Below are positions 4,549-7,292 of a stretch of DNA of 7,292 nt, piece by piece. Both the position numbers and the translations under genes were made by a program. The notes below the pieces were generated by a model. The model searched no databases, was not told the DNA's origin, and saw nothing but the letters and a program-made list of their open reading frames with translations. Each line of letters opens with the position of its first letter. The first letter of the stretch is position 1. Where the stretch lies: NCBI GenBank assembly GCA_019323495.1, contig JAHWHE010000022.1, positions 1 through 7,292 on the forward strand, given 5' to 3'. The DNA is from Candidatus Woesearchaeota archaeon (GTDB taxonomy: Archaea; Nanobdellota; Nanobdellia; Woesearchaeales; WJKV01).

Positions 4549-6243
4549 TCAAAGCCTGTACTTGCTTCTCTTTTGCTTTCTTCCCAGTTCCTGGCTCCAG
4601 CCTATGTATTTATTGATCAAACCCTGATTAAAATCTTTTTCTGTGAAATCATCTTTGAAAAGAGGTGCGACTCTTTTATCTATCTCTCCGCGCATCTCTA
4701 TGAGTTCTCTTGCCATTTTAAGATGCCGTCCTGCTTCGCGGACATAATCCTGATAATCGTTATCCTCTATTCCATACTCCTCGCGCTCCCTTTCTGCATC
4801 GTTAATCAGCTGGACAAACCATGCGTACTCGCTTCTGGAGCTTCCTCTTTGAAGCGCGATCGATGTTCTCTGAAGAACAGAAAGGAAATCCTTTAATCCT
4901 TGGTATGTTGCATCCTTGACAACAGGCTTTGGTTTTATCAAACCGCCTCCTGTGAACCCCCTTATTTTTTCTATTTTCTCCAGCAAACCCTCTATGTCTC
5001 TCATTGCGTAGCGCAGGTCTTCGCTCGTCTCTATGGTTTTCTTTGCATAAGCATTTGCCTTGGTCCTCAGTTTTGAACATTCACTATCATATTCTGCTTG
5101 TATCTCCCTTACAATGTTAGGAATATTTCTTATCTTGTCCAGTTCATTTGAGAAATACAAGTGCGCGCCATCATGCGGTTTGAGTATTGCTAATTTTTCT
5201 TCTAATACTTCTGCGACAGCATCTATATTAAAAGCATGTTCTGCAATATTTTCAGGAGCTTCAAGCTTTCCTTCACAGAGATTCTCATAGACCTTGTCGA
5301 GCAAATCAAGATACATCTTTGTCTTGCCTGTCAATTTCTCAAGCTCTCCAACTGTTTTCACAGCTTCCATCAACGCGATTGTATCTACCGAGGCAATTGT
5401 GATTCCGCCATCAATCCATGTTTTTTGGCCAAGCTCGTATTTTTCAATAATACCTTCCAGAGCAGATGAGAGCATCTTCGAACTTTCTTCAATTTGTGCT
5501 TCAGGCAGCATTTCAGATCTTTCTTCAAGCCTTTTCTTGAGATACCTGAACCTGAACACTGCATCGTCTGCAGAAGATCTCGTATCTCTCTCAAGCTGTT
5601 CTATTCTTTTCAGCACATCTGCAAGATTCTCACTTGTGCCAAGAATCTCTGCTGTATTCTTTAACCATCTCATATGTGCATACTTTTCCAGGCCGAAATA
5701 CAATTCACCGTAGACCTTTTCCAGTTTCTGGAAATCAGCAGCAGCTTTTGCTTCTATTGCTTGCGCCTGTTTTATCTCTGCGCTGAAAGCATTTCCTACT
5801 TCTGTCTTTCTTTTTTCAAAAGTTCTTAGATAATGTTTAGCAGGCTCTAATGCCTCTCTTACTCTTTGCTGCAATCTGCGGTATTGTTCAAAGTGCGGGA
5901 CCTGTTTCCTTCCTTTTGGCCACGGTCTTTTGAATTTGAATATCTCGCCGTTTCCTGTCTCGATCCTTCCCTGCCTAAGAATAGTCAATAATCTTCCTAC
6001 ATTATTCAGGCCTTCTATGATGTGACCATAATCAGCAATAGCATTTTTCACTCTTTCTGGACTCGAACCAACATAGCCAGATGCGGGATTGAAAGCACTC
6101 ATCAATAAAAATTGTTCTGCAATAGAATTCAATGCCGCTTCAACCGCAGGCACCCTTGTCTGCCTTCTTCTTCTTTGATAAATTCCATTAGGATTCATGC
6201 CCTTTTGCAAGTCATTCAATATGTCCTTAAGTCCAGTAGCCAT
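4549..6243 (-). CDS. Unknown 564-aa helical, coiled-coil-rich cytoplasmic protein
   Basis: I do not recognise a family. There is no signal peptide or membrane segment. The protein is dominated by long charged helices with heptad-like Leu/Ile spacing (residues about 118-255, 295-350, 365-430 and 480-525), suggesting an elongated or oligomeric coiled-coil protein. Other landmarks are an arginine cluster (QRRRRQ, about 23-28), a basic KRPWPKGRKQ loop (about 105-114), a glycine-rich hinge GFTGGG (about 429-434), and a lysine/arginine-rich C-terminus (GRKQKRSKYRL). These basic patches could bind nucleic acid or membranes, but no Walker motif or known domain is seen. A GGAGG site lies seven bases before the chosen ATG; a TTG immediately upstream is less likely. 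It has its own TATA box. Confidence 0.85.
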   Translation of the reverse strand: MATGLKDILNDLQKGMNPNGIYQRRRRQTRVPAVEAALNSIAEQFLLMSAFNPASGYVGSSPERVKNAIADYGHIIEGLNNVGRLLTILRQGRIETGNGEIFKFKRPWPKGRKQVPHFEQYRRLQQRVREALEPAKHYLRTFEKRKTEVGNAFSAEIKQAQAIEAKAAADFQKLEKVYGELYFGLEKYAHMRWLKNTAEILGTSENLADVLKRIEQLERDTRSSADDAVFRFRYLKKRLEERSEMLPEAQIEESSKMLSSALEGIIEKYELGQKTWIDGGITIASVDTIALMEAVKTVGELEKLTGKTKMYLDLLDKVYENLCEGKLEAPENIAEHAFNIDAVAEVLEEKLAILKPHDGAHLYFSNELDKIRNIPNIVREIQAEYDSECSKLRTKANAYAKKTIETSEDLRYAMRDIEGLLEKIEKIRGFTGGGLIKPKPVVKDATYQGLKDFLSVLQRTSIALQRGSSRSEYAWFVQLINDAEREREEYGIEDNDYQDYVREAGRHLKMARELIEMRGEIDKRVAPLFKDDFTEKDFNQGLINKYIGWSQELGRKQKRSKYRL

Positions 6244-6257
6244 CAATGCGCCTCCAT
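6243..6257 (-). other. 4-codon upstream ORF coupled to the coiled-coil gene start
   Basis: The first ATG after the predicted transcription start (about 6262) opens MEAH, whose TGA overlaps the main ATG as TGATG. The main gene's GGAGG ribosome binding site lies inside it (6251-6255). It could allow initiation on the near-leaderless first ATG, followed by re-initiation. It could also be chance. Confidence 0.3.
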
Positions 6258-6284
6258 TACTATAATAGGATGAGTTTATTTTGA

Positions 6285-6292
6285 TTATATAA
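6285..6292 (-). promoter_or_regulatory. TATA box TTATATAA of the coiled-coil gene
   Basis: TTATATAA on the minus strand predicts transcription from about 6262, giving a 19-base leader that contains GGAGG. A second TTTAAATA at 6307-6314, directly after the HAD gene's stop, is an alternative upstream promoter. Confidence 0.55.
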
Positions 6293-6314
6293 GGTTTTTG
6301 TATCAGTATTTAAA

Positions 6315-6917
6315 TCAGAGTTCCAATCCCAATGCTTTTAAATCCCTTTCCAGCTGGTGCGGAACCTTGTATGTTATGAACTTCATTCCTGCTTTTTCCA
6401 CTGGATGCTTGTACCAGCAGAAATCATCTATCATTACTATCTGCTGTGGCGCGCAATGCGATCTTTCTATCAAGATCTGCCAGATCCTTTCTTCTGGTTT
6501 CTTTGTTCCTTCTCTTACTGAGATTATTATTGGATCGAACAAAGGATAGAAATCGTGCTTTTCATTTATTTCATCAAGCCAGTTTGTGTGATTTGACAGC
6601 ATCGCAACCCTGTATTTTTTCCTTAATCTTTCCACGAGATCCCATGATTCAGGAATAGGTTCATGATGATCCATCATTATCTGCCTTAACTTTTTTCTGT
6701 CGCAATTCTTTCCTATGACAGACTCAAAAACATCCCAATAATCAGTTTCAGTAAGAATGCCTTTCTGATAATGGTCCAGTGCAGAATTCAGGAACGCCTT
6801 TGCAGCCTGCCTGAAAGGCACATCCAGTTCTTTTACTAAATCTTCAACCAGAACCCTGTAAGCGTACGTGAAAAACACGCCGCCAAAATCAAACGCTACA
6901 GTTTCAATCCCTGCCAT
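6315..6917 (-). CDS. HAD-superfamily hydrolase (probable small-molecule phosphatase)
   Basis: A 200-aa cytoplasmic haloacid-dehalogenase-fold protein of the usual subfamily I length. The four HAD motifs are present in order: motif I VAFDFGGV with nucleophile D10; motif II MLSNHT (S108-N109); motif III GTKKPEE (K140); and motif IV VMIDDF (D164, D165) followed by AGMKFITY. A helical cap of about residues 20-85 lies between motifs I and II. The second motif-I aspartate is glycine (DFG, not DxD), as in YihX-type sugar-phosphate phosphatases and epoxide-hydrolase N-terminal domains, so Mg-dependent phosphatase activity is plausible. The substrate cannot be told. The TATA box at 6940-6947 fits a leaderless start at the ATG at 6917. 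The gene stands alone in its own transcription unit. Confidence 0.9.
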   Translation of the reverse strand: MAGIETVAFDFGGVFFTYAYRVLVEDLVKELDVPFRQAAKAFLNSALDHYQKGILTETDYWDVFESVIGKNCDRKKLRQIMMDHHEPIPESWDLVERLRKKYRVAMLSNHTNWLDEINEKHDFYPLFDPIIISVREGTKKPEERIWQILIERSHCAPQQIVMIDDFCWYKHPVEKAGMKFITYKVPHQLERDLKALGLEL

Positions 6918-6939
6918 TAATATTTAGAGTTTTGAACAG

Positions 6940-6947
6940 ATTTATAA
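6940..6947 (-). promoter_or_regulatory. TATA box TTATAAAT of the HAD gene
   Basis: TTATAAAT on the minus strand is centred 26-27 bases before the ATG at 6917, predicting leaderless transcription. Confidence 0.65.
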
Positions 6948-6964
6948 TGGTTGCGGAAAGAAAT

Positions 6965-7213
6965 CTATTCTGTTTCCATTGGCCCGTCGTCGCCCATTGC
7001 ATAGTCTGCCACTGGTGTCCACTTATGGACAATGCTTCCCTGCGGATTATCATAATCTGCTTTTCCTTGCAAATTCTGCCGATCATGCTTGGCAATATAA
7101 TCTCTTCTGAATTTAAGAAAGTCATCCAAGGTCTTCCTACCATCACAACTCTGCATAGCCAATACAGATGCTGCAATCCCAAAGGTTATTCCAACAAGAT
7201 GATACCATTTCAT
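6965..7213 (-). CDS. Small membrane-anchored or exported protein of unknown function
   Basis: An 82-aa protein with a short N-terminal hydrophobic segment (residues 4-20, HLVGITFGIAASVLAM). Cys23 in MQSC could be a non-canonical lipobox or simply follow a signal anchor. The remaining 60 residues are hydrophilic, with DDFLKFRRDYIAKHDRQN and an acidic C-terminus (DDGPMETE). No family is recognised. An ATG at 7219 would add two residues, but the TATA box at 7238-7245 puts transcription start near 7215, so the second ATG (7213) is preferred. The stop is TAG. Confidence 0.7.
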   Translation of the reverse strand: MKWYHLVGITFGIAASVLAMQSCDGRKTLDDFLKFRRDYIAKHDRQNLQGKADYDNPQGSIVHKWTPVADYAMGDDGPMETE

Positions 7214-7237
7214 TTTCATATCCTCTGTTTTGGGACA

Positions 7238-7245
7238 TATTTAAA
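7238..7245 (-). promoter_or_regulatory. TATA box TTTAAATA of the 82-aa gene
   Basis: TTTAAATA on the minus strand is centred about 28 bases before the ATG at 7213, predicting a leader of zero to two bases. Confidence 0.6.
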
Positions 7246-7292
7246 ACCGATGCTTCGATTTTCTGCATATTTCAAGCAGATAGATTTATTAA

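Noticed and set aside
5294..5713. Plus-strand 139-codon frame, Ser/Phe-rich
   Set aside because: It is the antisense shadow of the coiled-coil gene; Ser/Phe/Leu richness is typical of the complement of Glu/Lys/Arg codons.
6904..7182. Alternative minus-strand frame of 92 codons overlapping the 82-aa gene and the HAD start
   Set aside because: It would overlap the HAD promoter and start. The other frame has a hydrophobic N-terminus, a promoter at the right distance and a natural stop.

Overview
The window most likely comes from an archaeon, probably a small-genome DPANN-type lineage (Woesearchaeota/Pacearchaeota-like). The evidence is promoter architecture. Six of the eight complete genes can be given an archaeal TATA box (TTTATAAA, TTTAAATA or similar), and in five of these its centre lies about 27-31 bases before the best ATG, as expected for leaderless mRNAs. 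The others use GGAGG or GGGGGTG Shine-Dalgarno sites. Genes are tightly packed, one T-rich archaeal terminator is visible, and several products have no family I recognise. The lineage is an inference; no rRNA or other marker gene is present.

Layout from left to right. Bases 1-63 hold the start of a minus-strand gene that runs off the left edge. Bases 64-320 are its long leader and promoter region, with two abutting palindromes. Next come two minus-strand genes: a 350-aa kinase-fold protein with SelO-like signature residues (321-1373), and a 118-aa basic protein with weak CYTH resemblance (1434-1790). A divergent promoter region follows (1791-1932). It precedes a plus-strand operon of three exported proteins (1933-4026): a 62-aa lipoprotein, a 243-aa secreted protein and a 391-aa secreted protein. 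The last two share paired 'KGWNL' modules, and all three end in a PPxxPE-like tail.

The right half is on the minus strand. It holds a 160-aa protein of unknown function whose stop codon overlaps the operon's stop, a 564-aa helical, probably coiled-coil cytoplasmic protein, a HAD-superfamily hydrolase (200 aa), and an 82-aa membrane-anchored or exported small protein. Each has its own promoter, so these are mostly single-gene units.

The most interesting element is the exported three-gene operon. A tiny acidic lipoprotein and two paralogous secreted proteins share a C-terminal tail, which suggests a common sorting signal or binding partner at the cell surface. Second is the SelO-like pseudokinase-type protein, a candidate AMP-transferase in an archaeon. 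I saw no RNA genes, mobile elements or CRISPR arrays.
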